Origin: JABDMH01 sp050298535 | GTDB lineage: Bacteria; Bacteroidota; Bacteroidia; Chitinophagales; Saprospiraceae | Length of the DNA: 64,000 nt | Assembly: GCA_050298535.1 (NCBI GenBank) | Contig: JBNKUI010000040.1 | Location: 107,036 to 171,035, forward strand | Reading direction: 5' to 3' | In this document: positions 19,863 through 29,246 of the stretch, in pieces | How the letters are laid out: each line of letters begins with the position of its first letter | Numbering within the stretch: the stretch's first letter is position 1 | Notes under the pieces: generated by a model | Databases searched by the model: none | What the model was told of the DNA's origin: nothing | What the model saw: the letters and a program-made list of their open reading frames with translations, nothing else | Translations under genes and position numbers: made by a program

Positions 19863-19892
19863 TTCGGTTTTGGTCCATAGAAATTCTAAAAG

Positions 19893-21431
19893 ATGAAGAA
19901 GAGACAGTTGGTTTTAATACAGATAATGGCTTTTTTTTTGATGACTTCGCTTTCTGGACAGTCAGTTAGTGAGGTAGTAGGAGTGACTGGAGGTCAGATC
20001 GAAGGGGTAGAGGACGAACCATCGGGTGTACACATTTTTAAAGGTATACCCTTTGCCGCACCACCGGTGGGGGATCTGAGGTGGAAGGCACCGCAGCCTG
20101 TAAATCCATGGGAAGGCATCAGGTCTTGCAAAGCATTTGGACCCAGTCCCATGCAGGCAAAACCCAGTCCTTTCATGTTTTGGTCGTCTGAGTTCCTAAT
20201 TCCAGAAGAGCCTATTTCTGAAGATTGTTTGTATCTCAATGTTTGGACACCTGCTGAAAGCACGGATGATAAGATACCCGTGTTAGTGTATATCTATGGG
20301 GGTGGTTTCCGATCGGGAGGTAGTGGCTGCCCTATTTATGATGGTCTTGCGATGGCTCAAAAGGATGTAATCGTAGTGAGTATAAATTATCGGGTAGGAA
20401 TATTTGGCTTTTTTGCCCACCCCGATCTTTCCGCTGAGGCTTCCTATAGCACCTCAGGCAACTATGGTATCCTGGATATGATTGCCGGACTCCAATGGGT
20501 GAGGGATAATATTGAATCGTTTGGTGGGGATCCTGACAATGTGACGATTGCGGGGCAATCTGCTGGATCTTTCGGAGTTAATTTCCTAACCGCTTCTCCT
20601 CTGGCCAGTGGGTTGTTTCACAAGGCTATTGGACAAAGTGGTGCCAGTTTCTATCAGAGCCCTCGGAGACCAAGCTTAGATCTCAAATCAGCCGAAGAGA
20701 TGGGACTGGAGGTGTCTTCGTCGATCGAGGAGTTACGTGGCAAATCAGCTGAAGAATTAATGGGCATGAATAATGCCTTGTCCTGGCCATTTGTGGATGG
20801 CTATTTGTTGCCAGCTTCCATACTGGAGATTTATCAGAAAGGACAGCAAAATGACGTACCTATCCTGGTGGGTTGGAATGATAAAGATGTTTTGATGGGG
20901 GCTGCAACACCACGCGATGCATTCTTAAAAAACATTCAGAATCGGTTTGGCGAGCAAACAGATGACTTTTTAAAGGTATACCCAACGGCTACAGAGGAAG
21001 AGAGTGCGCAATCCCAGTTTGATATGAATCGGGATGAGTCGTTCGGTGTTCAGGTGTATGCATGGGGAAAAATGCAGGATAAGACAGGTACTCAGCCTGT
21101 CTATATATATAATTTCAATCGATCATTACCGGCATACACGCCCGAATCACAATTTGGTGCCTTTCATTCAGGAGAGATCGTATATGCGTACGACAACCTG
21201 CATACACTGGATCGTCCCTGGGAGGAGGTAGATCACGAAATAGCCGGAACCATGTCTAATTATTGGGCTTCCTTTATAAGAGACGGTAATCCCAATGTAG
21301 ATGGCCAGCCAGAATGGAAGTCATTCTCCATTGATCGGCCCTGGATATTGAGTATTGCAGAACAATCAAAATCTGAGCAGTTACCCACGATGGACAAGTT
21401 GATGTTTTGGGAGCACTACCTCTCTAAGTAG
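19893..21431 (+). CDS. Secreted type B carboxylesterase
   Basis: This is a 512-residue alpha/beta hydrolase of the carboxylesterase/pnbA family. A signal peptide ends near SLSGQ. The family N-terminus is visible (GGQIEGV, FKGIPFAAPPVGDLRWKAPQP), as are the disulphide-type SEDCLYLNVW, the oxyanion-hole GGGFRSGG, the nucleophile elbow GQSAGSFG, and the late His in FGAFHSGEIVY. It hydrolyses carboxylic esters; the natural substrate is unknown. It converges with the Smr gene, with four bases between the stops. Confidence 0.9.
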   Translation: MKKRQLVLIQIMAFFLMTSLSGQSVSEVVGVTGGQIEGVEDEPSGVHIFKGIPFAAPPVGDLRWKAPQPVNPWEGIRSCKAFGPSPMQAKPSPFMFWSSEFLIPEEPISEDCLYLNVWTPAESTDDKIPVLVYIYGGGFRSGGSGCPIYDGLAMAQKDVIVVSINYRVGIFGFFAHPDLSAEASYSTSGNYGILDMIAGLQWVRDNIESFGGDPDNVTIAGQSAGSFGVNFLTASPLASGLFHKAIGQSGASFYQSPRRPSLDLKSAEEMGLEVSSSIEELRGKSAEELMGMNNALSWPFVDGYLLPASILEIYQKGQQNDVPILVGWNDKDVLMGAATPRDAFLKNIQNRFGEQTDDFLKVYPTATEEESAQSQFDMNRDESFGVQVYAWGKMQDKTGTQPVYIYNFNRSLPAYTPESQFGAFHSGEIVYAYDNLHTLDRPWEEVDHEIAGTMSNYWASFIRDGNPNVDGQPEWKSFSIDRPWILSIAEQSKSEQLPTMDKLMFWEHYLSK

Positions 21432-21435
21432 CGGA

Positions 21436-21945
21436 TCAATATTGCATCCATACTTCTATGGCTCCACCCTGGTTGACTTCCAGTTTAAGATATACTGCAC
21501 TATAGTCGTCCAGCATATGCAGGATTTCTTTCTTCAGTATTCCTTTTCCTTTTCCATGCACAATGAGTAAACAAGGGGTTTTAGCTTCAATGGCCTCATC
21601 AAGAAATCGTTTGCAAGTATCAATTTGGTATTCCAGTGCCGTTTGCCATCGTGTGTTCTCAAAGGGTGGAAGCTTCTCCAGATGCAAGTCTATCTCCTTC
21701 CTGATCGTCTTTTTAGGCGGTGATTTTTTCTTCGGATGTTCATTTGTATCCGGTACTCCCAGGCCTAAGTCAGGATCTTCGACAGGTTTTTCCGGGGCGA
21801 GCATAATATTCGTGGCTCGTACCAGTATGATTTTGGTACCCACTTTTACACGGACCTTCCCTTTATTGATACCTTCATACGTGCCTACCTTTCCGGAAGA
21901 TTTAATAATGAGTCGATCACCAATCCACAAATCGTTAATATCCAT
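21436..21945 (-). CDS. Smr domain protein
   Basis: The 169-residue protein has an N-terminal beta-rich part (LWIGDRLIIKSSGKVGTYEGI, about 5-50), a charged linker, and a C-terminal Smr domain (about 85-169). The Smr hallmarks are IDLHLEKL and the glycine loop IVHGKGKGILKKEI. Smr domains nick or bind branched nucleic acids and also occur in ribosome-rescue endonucleases. The whole resembles the short Bacteroidota Smr proteins that lack the MutS2 ATPase. The role is not established. Confidence 0.8.
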   Translation of the reverse strand: MDINDLWIGDRLIIKSSGKVGTYEGINKGKVRVKVGTKIILVRATNIMLAPEKPVEDPDLGLGVPDTNEHPKKKSPPKKTIRKEIDLHLEKLPPFENTRWQTALEYQIDTCKRFLDEAIEAKTPCLLIVHGKGKGILKKEILHMLDDYSAVYLKLEVNQGGAIEVWMQY

Positions 21946-21968
21946 GTTTCGACTAACGAGATTGAAAG

Positions 21969-22961
21969 CTACTTTGAAAACACCTCAGGATTGACCAGAT
22001 GCGGAACTGATTTGTTCTTGTAGAAGGAAATTATATTATTTGCGGCAAGCGTAGCCATCCGATCTCGTGCTTCTACAGTCGCCGATCCCAGGTGGGGCGT
22101 TACGGCAACTCGTTCCATCTGAAGAAGTGGATTATCCGGATGCATGGGTTCAGGGTTAGTTACATCCAGACCGGCGCCCCAAATAGTCCCGGCTTGCAAG
22201 GCTTCGATGAGGTCCTCTTCACGATGCACTCCTCCTCTCGAAGTATTGATGAAAATAGATGTATTCTTCATTTTTTCAAATGCAGACCTGTCAAAAAGCT
22301 CCCGGGTATCATCGCTAAGTACAGAGTGGACTGATAGCACATCACTTTCCTTCAGCAACGTTTCGAAATCAACGAGTCGGGCACCTAATTCCTTTTCAGC
22401 TTCGATGTTATGATTTCTATTGCAATAGATAATGTCCATCTTGTACGCTCCTTTACATCTTCGTGCCATTTCCATTCCAATCTGCCCCAGGCCAAATACA
22501 CCCAATGTTCTTCCGGTTAGTTCTATACCGAGATTGGCTTTAGGTCTGAAATAATCCCACTTGCCTTCTATTATCCCTTTGTGCATGTAAAACATCCAAC
22601 GTGAGACCGCAATCATGAGTCCAAAGGCAATGTCTGCTGTGGATTCGCTCATGGCACCCGGAGTATTACCGATCGGGATGCCCAGCTCTGTAGCAGTATT
22701 GATGTCCACATTGTCATATCCCACAGCATACTGCGAAATGATTTCCAAATGTGCACAGGTATTTAGAAAATGGGCATTGATTTTATCTCCAGAAGTGCAA
22801 AATAGGGCATTGACTTCTCTGGCTTCCCTTATCAGTTCTTTCTGTGTCATCGGGCGATCCTGATTCCAGATTTTTACATCAAATCCGGCGTCTGTCAAAA
22901 GTCTGGCACCGATATCCGGAAGGTCTCTACTAATAAATACTTTCTTGCTGGCTGTCTTCAT
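21969..22961 (-). CDS. D-isomer-specific 2-hydroxyacid dehydrogenase (glyoxylate/hydroxypyruvate reductase type)
   Basis: This 330-residue NAD(P)-dependent enzyme carries the dinucleotide-binding GLGQIG at about 157-162, the substrate and catalytic Arg in INTSRGG, a Glu in the VTNPEPM region, and the catalytic His in TPHLGSAT. It reduces 2-oxoacids such as glyoxylate or hydroxypyruvate to D-hydroxyacids. The exact substrate is unknown. It ends 23 bases from the Smr start on the same strand, so cotranscription is possible. Confidence 0.88.
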   Translation of the reverse strand: MKTASKKVFISRDLPDIGARLLTDAGFDVKIWNQDRPMTQKELIREAREVNALFCTSGDKINAHFLNTCAHLEIISQYAVGYDNVDINTATELGIPIGNTPGAMSESTADIAFGLMIAVSRWMFYMHKGIIEGKWDYFRPKANLGIELTGRTLGVFGLGQIGMEMARRCKGAYKMDIIYCNRNHNIEAEKELGARLVDFETLLKESDVLSVHSVLSDDTRELFDRSAFEKMKNTSIFINTSRGGVHREEDLIEALQAGTIWGAGLDVTNPEPMHPDNPLLQMERVAVTPHLGSATVEARDRMATLAANNIISFYKNKSVPHLVNPEVFSK

Positions 22962-23091
22962 AGTGGGTTACAATTTAGGGATGAATTTCAACTGATTATC
23001 TAAATAGTAATAATAACCAATATATTTACAAATCGTAAAAGGTAGGGGATGCTGACTTATAATTTACCCTCCTGATGATTAAACCCGCATC

Positions 23092-23481
23092 ATGCTGCAT
23101 ATTCCTGGTTTATATATTGCCTATATAGAGAAGAAGGGAAGGTCCGTCTTCACAGCCCAAAATATACAACCTGGAGAGGTTATTGAAGTTTGCCCGGTAA
23201 TCATGATACCCCCGGAAGATATAGACCAGGTGCATAATTCAAGTCTTCATGATTATTACTTTATTTGGCCGGACAATAGTGGTAGCACATGCATAGCGCT
23301 GGGATATGGATCCATCTATAACCACTCTTCAAAACCGAATGCCGATGTAACGTTTGATCTGGATGAAAGGTCGATCGTCATTTCTTGTATTAAGCCCATC
23401 TCAGCAGGTGATGAGATCCTGATAGATTATCAGGGAAATGTGAAGAATGCACCGGATCTTTGGTTTGACCCGGTAGATTAA
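23092..23481 (+). CDS. SET domain protein (protein-lysine methyltransferase-like)
   Basis: A stand-alone SET domain of 129 residues. The early GRSVFTAQNIQPGEVIEVCPV matches the SET-N region. The catalytic pseudoknot is visible as YNHSSKPNA (about 81-89) and GDEILIDYQ with the late Tyr. Such compact SET proteins are common in Bacteroidota and are thought to methylate lysines on proteins. The target is unknown. It converges with the AviRa-like gene with 31 bases between. Confidence 0.85.
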   Translation: MLHIPGLYIAYIEKKGRSVFTAQNIQPGEVIEVCPVIMIPPEDIDQVHNSSLHDYYFIWPDNSGSTCIALGYGSIYNHSSKPNADVTFDLDERSIVISCIKPISAGDEILIDYQGNVKNAPDLWFDPVD

Positions 23482-23512
23482 TGCATGGAAATTGTGGTCA
23501 AAACGGATTTTG

Positions 23513-24226
23513 TTACTTCAGTCGTAATATTTCGATCACTCTTTTTCCAACTTTAAATCTTTCGATTCTTGTATATAATTCACTCGTGATTTTCTGACGT
23601 TTATCATGAATTATGGCAATGATGGATTCAGTATCTATATTCATACGAATGTTGCTTAACATAGTATTGATACCACCGGCTCCATTCCAATCCACTAATT
23701 GCAGATACGGCACGTCAGTGATAATAATATCAGCGGTGAACGACGGACCGGGGTTCGTATTGGGAGATAATATATCTCTGTCAAAAACATGGAAGTCCAG
23801 GGGATGATCCAGGTCTACTATCATTTCACGAATCAACTCTATCGACTCAAGAGCTCTGAAATGTGAAATTTTTTGATACTGAGTGGCTAATATTACCAAT
23901 TCCTCTTTCCTTTTTTCAAGACCCTGAGATCCAAGAAGTCCTAGGTTTCTTTGAGCAACATCGATGAATTTTACATTAATATCAGAACCCCAGATCGTGG
24001 CAATGCTTTTATGGTTGAGAAATGCCAGGGTAGTAAGTAAGTATCCTGTACCACAGCAGGGATCATAGATAGAAATATCACATTTTTTCTTTTGATAAAC
24101 CAAACAGCGATTGTACACCTCATGAGCTAAACGGATAGGGAAATTTGGACTACCACTCAGACCATAAATTACATGTCCTGCTGCCAGGTGCTCGAAGGAC
24201 TGATTTTTTGCATAGATATATTGCAC
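23513..24226 (-). CDS. AviRa-like rRNA (guanine) methyltransferase
   Basis: The 237-residue sequence follows the AviRa pattern closely: a GSPNFPIRLAHEVYNRC lead-in (about residues 25-41), the SAM motif IYDPCCGTGYLLTTLAF (about 53-69), WGSDINVKFIDVAQRNLGLL, then a helical GLEKRKEELV insert, and DVPYLQLVDW at the usual DxPY catalytic loop. AviRa of the avilamycin producer methylates a guanine in 23S rRNA and gives orthosomycin resistance. Here it could modify rRNA as a housekeeping or resistance function. Assignment is from recalled family motifs. Confidence 0.65.
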   Translation of the reverse strand: MQYIYAKNQSFEHLAAGHVIYGLSGSPNFPIRLAHEVYNRCLVYQKKKCDISIYDPCCGTGYLLTTLAFLNHKSIATIWGSDINVKFIDVAQRNLGLLGSQGLEKRKEELVILATQYQKISHFRALESIELIREMIVDLDHPLDFHVFDRDILSPNTNPGPSFTADIIITDVPYLQLVDWNGAGGINTMLSNIRMNIDTESIIAIIHDKRQKITSELYTRIERFKVGKRVIEILRLK

Positions 24227-24434
24227 AATGACTCTGGTAGATTATCAACTTGGAATTTCTGAATGCATTTCCTTCCCGGAAATCTAATCTCCTCCAAAAA
24301 TAGGAATTCGCACAAGCTGAAGAACATATCCTTTCCAGGCAATAAGAAGATATTCACCATCGACCCAATTTCCAGGATTCACTTGAGTTAGTTCCAGGTG
24401 CTTGTTTTGCGATGGAATAAATATTTCTCTTGTG

Positions 24435-24689
24435 CTAGAGACTTCGCTGGTTGAGTATGCTTTTGATCCGTTCGGTCTCGAAGTAGGTAGGGATAGATAC
24501 AAGTAGTGCGATGATTGAGATGAATAATGTCGTACTCTCAATGGCTCCCGATGTGAACATCTTTGACACTGCCGCTAAAATACCAATAGCCCCACCGATC
24601 CATATCGTATTGAGAGACAGGTTGTTTAACTTCTTTCTCTTATGTAGTTGAGGCGTAGTGAATGTTTCGAAGTCTGTAGAGATGTTCAT
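24435..24689 (-). CDS. Small two-TM membrane protein
   Basis: An 84-residue protein with a polar N-terminus rich in Lys/Arg near residue 18 and two hydrophobic segments (about 28-46 and 50-68), then a basic C-terminus. The positive-inside pattern favours a hairpin with both ends in the cytoplasm. No family recognised. An 85-codon frame overlapping it at 24284-24541 looks like a shadow. Confidence 0.45.
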   Translation of the reverse strand: MNISTDFETFTTPQLHKRKKLNNLSLNTIWIGGAIGILAAVSKMFTSGAIESTTLFISIIALLVSIPTYFETERIKSILNQRSL

Positions 24690-24821
24690 GTTAATTAATT
24701 TTTATAAAAGATATCAAAGAATTGCCCCTCAAAGGACCTTCTTCAGAAGAAGCACCCTAAATCTTCGACGAAAATCAGTTGGAGGGAACAACTAGCCAGT
24801 TAGCTGAGAATCTCCCAGGCA

Positions 24822-25352
24822 CTAGTTCTTTATCCGGGCAAACTCAAGCGCAAACGTTCTTACTTGATCCCAATCCGTATATTCATGATCAGTAGAGGTG
24901 TCAGTTGACTCCCCTTGCTTCTTGGCGATCATTCGCATGACCAGGCGCTTTAAGTAATCATATTGTGTGTATTTGAGTGCGCCGGCTACATGTGTCTTCA
25001 TCGCGGGTCTCCAACCCGTTTCATATAGGAAGTTGGTGGCAATTTCTTCAGCTTCCTCATGCTCCTCGGGAATATCTGAAGCAACCGCCAGACAAACGCT
25101 GAAAAAACCGGAATGCTTTTGATTAAGTTGTGCCACGTTTTTGTTCACATAATCCAGAACGGATCGCTGATACTTGTGCATATGGATCGAACTCCCGATC
25201 AGAACAGCATCAAAGTCTGATGGTGAAGGTGGATCGTCTGAAGCATCAGCAATGACGACTTTATGATTTTCATCTTGCAAAACATCTTCCATAAATCGTG
25301 CAATCTTTCGAGTTTGTCCCTCACTAGTCCCGTAAATAATCAGAATTTTCAT
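24822..25352 (-). CDS. Flavodoxin-domain protein (HemG-like)
   Basis: The 176-residue protein begins MKILIIYGTSEGQTRKIA, the FMN phosphate-binding loop of flavodoxins. Later it has DAVLIGSSIHMHKYQRSV, as in the flavodoxin-like protoporphyrinogen oxidase HemG and related menaquinone-dependent enzymes, and FSVCLAVAS. The C-terminal YLKRLVMRMIAKKQGEST also resembles the HemG group. A quinone-linked oxidation of protoporphyrinogen or a related flavin role is possible. No heme genes are nearby, so the specific function stays open. Confidence 0.7.
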   Translation of the reverse strand: MKILIIYGTSEGQTRKIARFMEDVLQDENHKVVIADASDDPPSPSDFDAVLIGSSIHMHKYQRSVLDYVNKNVAQLNQKHSGFFSVCLAVASDIPEEHEEAEEIATNFLYETGWRPAMKTHVAGALKYTQYDYLKRLVMRMIAKKQGESTDTSTDHEYTDWDQVRTFALEFARIKN

Positions 25353-25513
25353 GATCTCTTATTTTTTGAATGAGAAGAGAACTATCAACTTTTAAGTGAA
25401 ATTTAAGTTGGCTGTATTTTAATGCAAATGATGGTAATCATCAACCACGAAGACTACCGCCCGGACTGGCTTGATATGCAGATTGTAATTTTATTCTGAA
25501 TGAAAAATTCGGG

Positions 25514-27130
25514 TCAATTATTTGGACTCATACCCGCAAAATGAATTTGAGTGAGTTTATGCATCTCCCAGCTACAGGTACTCAAATCACTATGATTAAA
25601 ATCGGAGATATTTTTATAGCCACAGGAACGGGCAATGACTTTTATCAGGTCATTAGTAGCGGTCAGGAAATTACATAACTGCTGGGCGGAGGCATCGATG
25701 ATGAGTCGATTTCGCAGGTGTTCCTTTTGCGTAGCAATGCCTACCGGGCAATTGTTGCTGTTACAGGCACGCATGCCTAGACAACCAATGGCCTGCAGTG
25801 CCGAATTAGCTACAGCAATTGCATCCGCGCCAAGCATCAGCGCCTTGGCGAAGTCTTCAGCGATTCTTAGTCCACCTGTGATCACCAACGTTACATCTTT
25901 TGCCTCCTTTCGGTCCAGATGTCTTCTGGCTCTGGCTAGCGCAGGAATGGTGGGTACATTTATATTGTCACGAAGTATAGTGGGAGCAGCTCCAGTAGCC
26001 CCGCCTCGTCCATCCAGAATAATATAATCGACACCAACCTCCAAAGCGAAGTCGATGTCAGCTTCTATGTGGCTGGCGGCTATTTTAAATCCAATCGGGA
26101 TGCCTCCGGTTTTCTCACGTACTTTTTGTGCAAATGCTTTAAATGCATCAACCCCCTTGAGGTTAGAAAAGGTAGCCGGAGAAATGGCAGGTTCACCAGG
26201 TTTCAGACCACGTACTTTGGCAATTTCTTCTGTCACTTTATTTCCGGGTAGATGACCACCCGTTCCGGTCTTCGCTCCTTGCCCTCCTTTAAAATGAAAT
26301 GCCTGTACTTTTTCAAGTTTATCCCATGAAAATCCAAATCCTCCCGAGGCCAATTCATAAAAGTATCGAGAGTTGTTTTCCTGCTCAGCTGGAAGCATCC
26401 CTCCTTCGCCGCTGCATATGCCGGTGCCTGCCATTTCAGCACCTTTCGACAAGGCAATTTTAGCTTCCCGGGACAGCGCTCCAAAGCTCATATCTGAGAC
26501 AAAGAGGGGTAAATCCAAGCGGAGTGGCTTCTTAGCGCCGGGGCCAATTATTACCTGGGTTGCCACTTCTTCGTCATCCATCAGTGGACGTTTGGCCAAC
26601 TGGGCGGGTAGAAATTGAATATTCTCCCACTTTGGCAGGGTGTTTCTGTCTACACCCATCGCAGCAGAGGGTCCATGATGTCCAAATTGCTTCAGTCCAT
26701 TTTGGGCAAGCGACTTTATATAAGCGGTATGAGGTTCTGTGGCTTCAGGGTGAGTATCGGCATAGAGTCCCAGGTATTCATCACGATTGAAAGGCTGCGG
26801 ATTTTCCTTGAGGTATTGATCGATTTCTTCCTCATTTATCCATACTTGATTCTCTCTGATTTCAGATTTGTATTTATATAGAACCTCACTATTGTTGTAC
26901 TCACTCACCCCCGTATCATATCGGTAATCCCAACCATGCACACCACAAATCAAGTTGTCACCATCAATATGACCATCAGCCATTAAGGCCCCTCTATGAA
27001 GACATCGCCCGTAAAGAACGGATACTTCATTATCATACCGTATGACCACGAGATCCAGGTCCTTGACTTTTGCATACGTTGGCTTTCGATCTTCTAATTC
27101 GTCGAGAGAGATGAGTTTGATTCCTGTCAT
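25514..27130 (-). CDS. Rieske domain fused to a GltS-type FMN glutamate synthase domain
   Basis: Residues 1-110 form a Rieske [2Fe-2S] domain with C43-L-H45 and C62-x2-H65. Residues from about 155 on are the FMN-binding synthase domain of glutamate synthase (MSFGALSREAKIALSKGAE, GGATGAAPTILRDN, ALMLGADAIAVAN). Cysteines in GCLGMRACNSNNCPVG keep the C-x5-C-x4-C spacing of the glutamate synthase 3Fe-4S cluster. No glutaminase domain is present, so ammonia or another electron acceptor chemistry is possible. Fusions of this kind occur across bacteria, but the reaction is not known. Confidence 0.85.
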   Translation of the reverse strand: MTGIKLISLDELEDRKPTYAKVKDLDLVVIRYDNEVSVLYGRCLHRGALMADGHIDGDNLICGVHGWDYRYDTGVSEYNNSEVLYKYKSEIRENQVWINEEEIDQYLKENPQPFNRDEYLGLYADTHPEATEPHTAYIKSLAQNGLKQFGHHGPSAAMGVDRNTLPKWENIQFLPAQLAKRPLMDDEEVATQVIIGPGAKKPLRLDLPLFVSDMSFGALSREAKIALSKGAEMAGTGICSGEGGMLPAEQENNSRYFYELASGGFGFSWDKLEKVQAFHFKGGQGAKTGTGGHLPGNKVTEEIAKVRGLKPGEPAISPATFSNLKGVDAFKAFAQKVREKTGGIPIGFKIAASHIEADIDFALEVGVDYIILDGRGGATGAAPTILRDNINVPTIPALARARRHLDRKEAKDVTLVITGGLRIAEDFAKALMLGADAIAVANSALQAIGCLGMRACNSNNCPVGIATQKEHLRNRLIIDASAQQLCNFLTATNDLIKVIARSCGYKNISDFNHSDLSTCSWEMHKLTQIHFAGMSPNN

Positions 27131-27285
27131 TATTATGATTTACCGTAATTGTCCTGCAAGAAATAATGCTGAGAATTTAGATAAAAGTCTATTCCTTTCT
27201 GAAGAATCCAGCACTAAATGAACTGATTAGATTCTAGCGGACATTGATATGAAATGTTTGATTTCACATTATACATGAATTTTGG

Positions 27286-28323
27286 CTACTTTCTCATATG
27301 TTTTAGGAGTCCTGACTGAACTGGGACACTTTCTTGATCTCCGCTCGTATGAAAATGATTGTCAGGGAAGTGTACTCCAAAATTTTCTACCACCTCTATT
27401 TTATTATCGCGGTATATTTCCTCTTCAATAATACCAGGATTTGATATTTCTATTATACCTTGCTTTTCTCTGGACCAGCTTCCCACATAGGATGCATTTC
27501 CAGAAATTATTGATTTTTTGAATGCTGACGAGTATTTACTTTCTGCGGGCATGACCAGAAAGTTCTGATTATTTGCCACCACGTTTTCCCGAAAAGAAAA
27601 GGAGTCAATTTCGTTTCCCAACCATAATGCACTTTCATAGGATTGGGTGATGATATTTTGGCTGATATTGAAACCGGTGACATTATTAAAGAGCAGGATC
27701 GCATTTCGACATTCGTAGAATATACAATTTGAAATATCTATACGTGTGCCATGAGCCCACACCGCGCCTTGTATTCTGGCTGATTCTTTGTTACCTACAA
27801 ATAGACATTCCCTGATTATTAGATCGTCTAATGTCTGATCTTCTCTGGAAATCGGGTAGTAGTAGGGCACTACCGGACTTGGGTTACCCAAAAATTTAAT
27901 TCCTTCAATGGTCACGTGATTTTCTGCGACCAGAATACCGGTTGAGTGGTTAAACTGAGTCGATGAGTTGTCTTCTGAAATAGACTGGATTACAGGGACT
28001 TTCTCCATGGTCCATTGGGTGTCAGAGGGCATCACCCTGGCTTGAATTGTGAAACGTGTACTATCTGAAAGCTGTCGGATGGGATTGACAATCAGCTTAT
28101 CTTTTAAAGTGTAAAGTCCCGGTGACAGTTTGATTGTAATATTGCCTTGTCCAGTGAGATTGTTGGCCTGCATGACGGCCTTTTCCAGCGTCGCAAACGG
28201 TATCTGTGCTGATCCATCATGCTGATCATTCCCTGTTTGAGGATTGACATAATATACTACCGATTGAGTATAGAGAGAGATAGAGAATGAGAAGGTGAAT
28301 AGAAGAATGACCACTCGTATCAT
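27286..28323 (-). CDS. Secreted right-handed beta-helix protein (DUF1565-like)
   Basis: A signal peptide (about residues 1-20) is followed by YYVNPQTGNDQHDGSAQIPFA, the typical N-terminal cap of pectate-lyase-like helices. Repeating coils follow (TIEGIKFLGNP, IDISNCIFYECRNAILLF, FNISQNIITQS). The protein ends without a T9SS sorting domain. Function unknown; structurally close to the protein at 10244 but shorter. No catalytic motif is apparent. Confidence 0.7.
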   Translation of the reverse strand: MIRVVILLFTFSFSISLYTQSVVYYVNPQTGNDQHDGSAQIPFATLEKAVMQANNLTGQGNITIKLSPGLYTLKDKLIVNPIRQLSDSTRFTIQARVMPSDTQWTMEKVPVIQSISEDNSSTQFNHSTGILVAENHVTIEGIKFLGNPSPVVPYYYPISREDQTLDDLIIRECLFVGNKESARIQGAVWAHGTRIDISNCIFYECRNAILLFNNVTGFNISQNIITQSYESALWLGNEIDSFSFRENVVANNQNFLVMPAESKYSSAFKKSIISGNASYVGSWSREKQGIIEISNPGIIEEEIYRDNKIEVVENFGVHFPDNHFHTSGDQESVPVQSGLLKHMRK

Positions 28324-28439
28324 AGATATTGTATTTTATGATGAGTGGCAAAACTCTTGATCTACACACGGTTCACCAATTTGAACCAAGCTCATTGGCA
28401 GGTCAAAGTGCGGTCATTCTTCTACTATACGGCGATATC

Positions 28440-28699
28440 TTAGAGAAGCATACCTCCTGATACCTCTATTCGTTGTCCCGTGATCCAGCGGGCTTCTTCT
28501 GAACATAGAAAAGCCACGACTCCGCCGATATCATCAGGTAGACCTGCACGACCCAAAGTGGTGAGGCTGGCAATTTGTGCATTCAGGTCTGCATTATCAC
28601 GCACCTGGCCTCCCCCGAAATCTGTTTCGATCGCTCCAGGAGCTATGGTGTCGACATTTATGGATCGACTGCTTAGTTCTTTTCCTTGAAGGGGAAAAG
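28440..28699 (-). pseudogene. C-terminal remnant of a short-chain dehydrogenase/reductase
   Basis: The minus-strand frame here reads KELSSRSINVDTIAPGAIET, GRAGLPDDIGG and ITGQRIEVSGGML, which is the last third of an SDR of the 3-oxoacyl reductase type. The NAD-binding motif, the catalytic Ser and the YxxxK are absent. Upstream the frame runs into the 3' end of the Nudix gene, which is a different reading frame and an intact gene. I read this as an SDR truncated at its 5' side by a deletion or rearrangement. The surviving stretch has kept its open frame. Confidence 0.75.
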
Positions 28700-29164
28700 C
28701 TATTCTAATTTGCTTAGTTCTACCTTCAGGTTTGGTAGAAGGGCATCTTGTTCTCCTGCCATAGGTGGCACATCTTCTAGATCGTACCATGTGTAGATGA
28801 ATACGAGATCTGTGTCTTCAATCCCTGCCGTGACCTGATGCACAAAATTTTGGGGGGATTCTTCCTCAAAAATTAGGGCAAAAAAGTTACGTTGATGTAT
28901 TTCAGATTTCTCATGGTGAAAAAATTCATTTCTACCCAGAAGGAAAATTGATTGAAAATTCACAAGTCCGGACTCTTCATTGACTTCCCTTATCACAGCC
29001 ATCTCGGGGGACTCTCCTTCATCGACGGTGCCTCCTGGTACTTGACGACCAGCCTTTGGAAAATCGCGATGTTTGAAAATTAGTAGCTGCCAGCGGCCGT
29101 CATATTTTCGTACGATATAGGCTAAAACCTTTATTTTTTCGGGAAGATGATTCATTACAGTCAA
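28700..29164 (-). CDS. Nudix hydrolase
   Basis: A 154-residue protein with an exact Nudix box at about residues 45-67: GTVDEGE, seven residues, then REVNEESGL. Nudix enzymes cleave nucleoside diphosphates linked to another moiety. The substrate is unknown. Its stop lies at the junction with the SDR remnant, so its last residues may have been set by that rearrangement. It is divergent from the secreted protein at 29305. Confidence 0.88.
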   Translation of the reverse strand: MTVMNHLPEKIKVLAYIVRKYDGRWQLLIFKHRDFPKAGRQVPGGTVDEGESPEMAVIREVNEESGLVNFQSIFLLGRNEFFHHEKSEIHQRNFFALIFEEESPQNFVHQVTAGIEDTDLVFIYTWYDLEDVPPMAGEQDALLPNLKVELSKLE

Positions 29165-29246
29165 TTCTGGTCACGCTTATGAGGGATAGTAAGATTTACT
29201 ATTATCGATCTTGCCATTGATACATTCCATACTGCTTATCCAAATA

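Larger units (their letters stand above)
19357..19892. other. Intergenic region, 536 bases
   Basis: No convincing gene is present. It holds a terminator hairpin (19387-19404), a weak hairpin TTTTCC/GGAAAA (19682-19699), and an inverted repeat just before the carboxylesterase start (19841-19862). An 82-codon open frame at 19384-19632 overlaps the terminator and has no recognisable protein features. Confidence 0.5.

Noticed and set aside
24284..24541. 85-codon open frame on the minus strand
   Set aside because: It overlaps the better-supported two-TM protein and is rich in Ser without a recognisable pattern.
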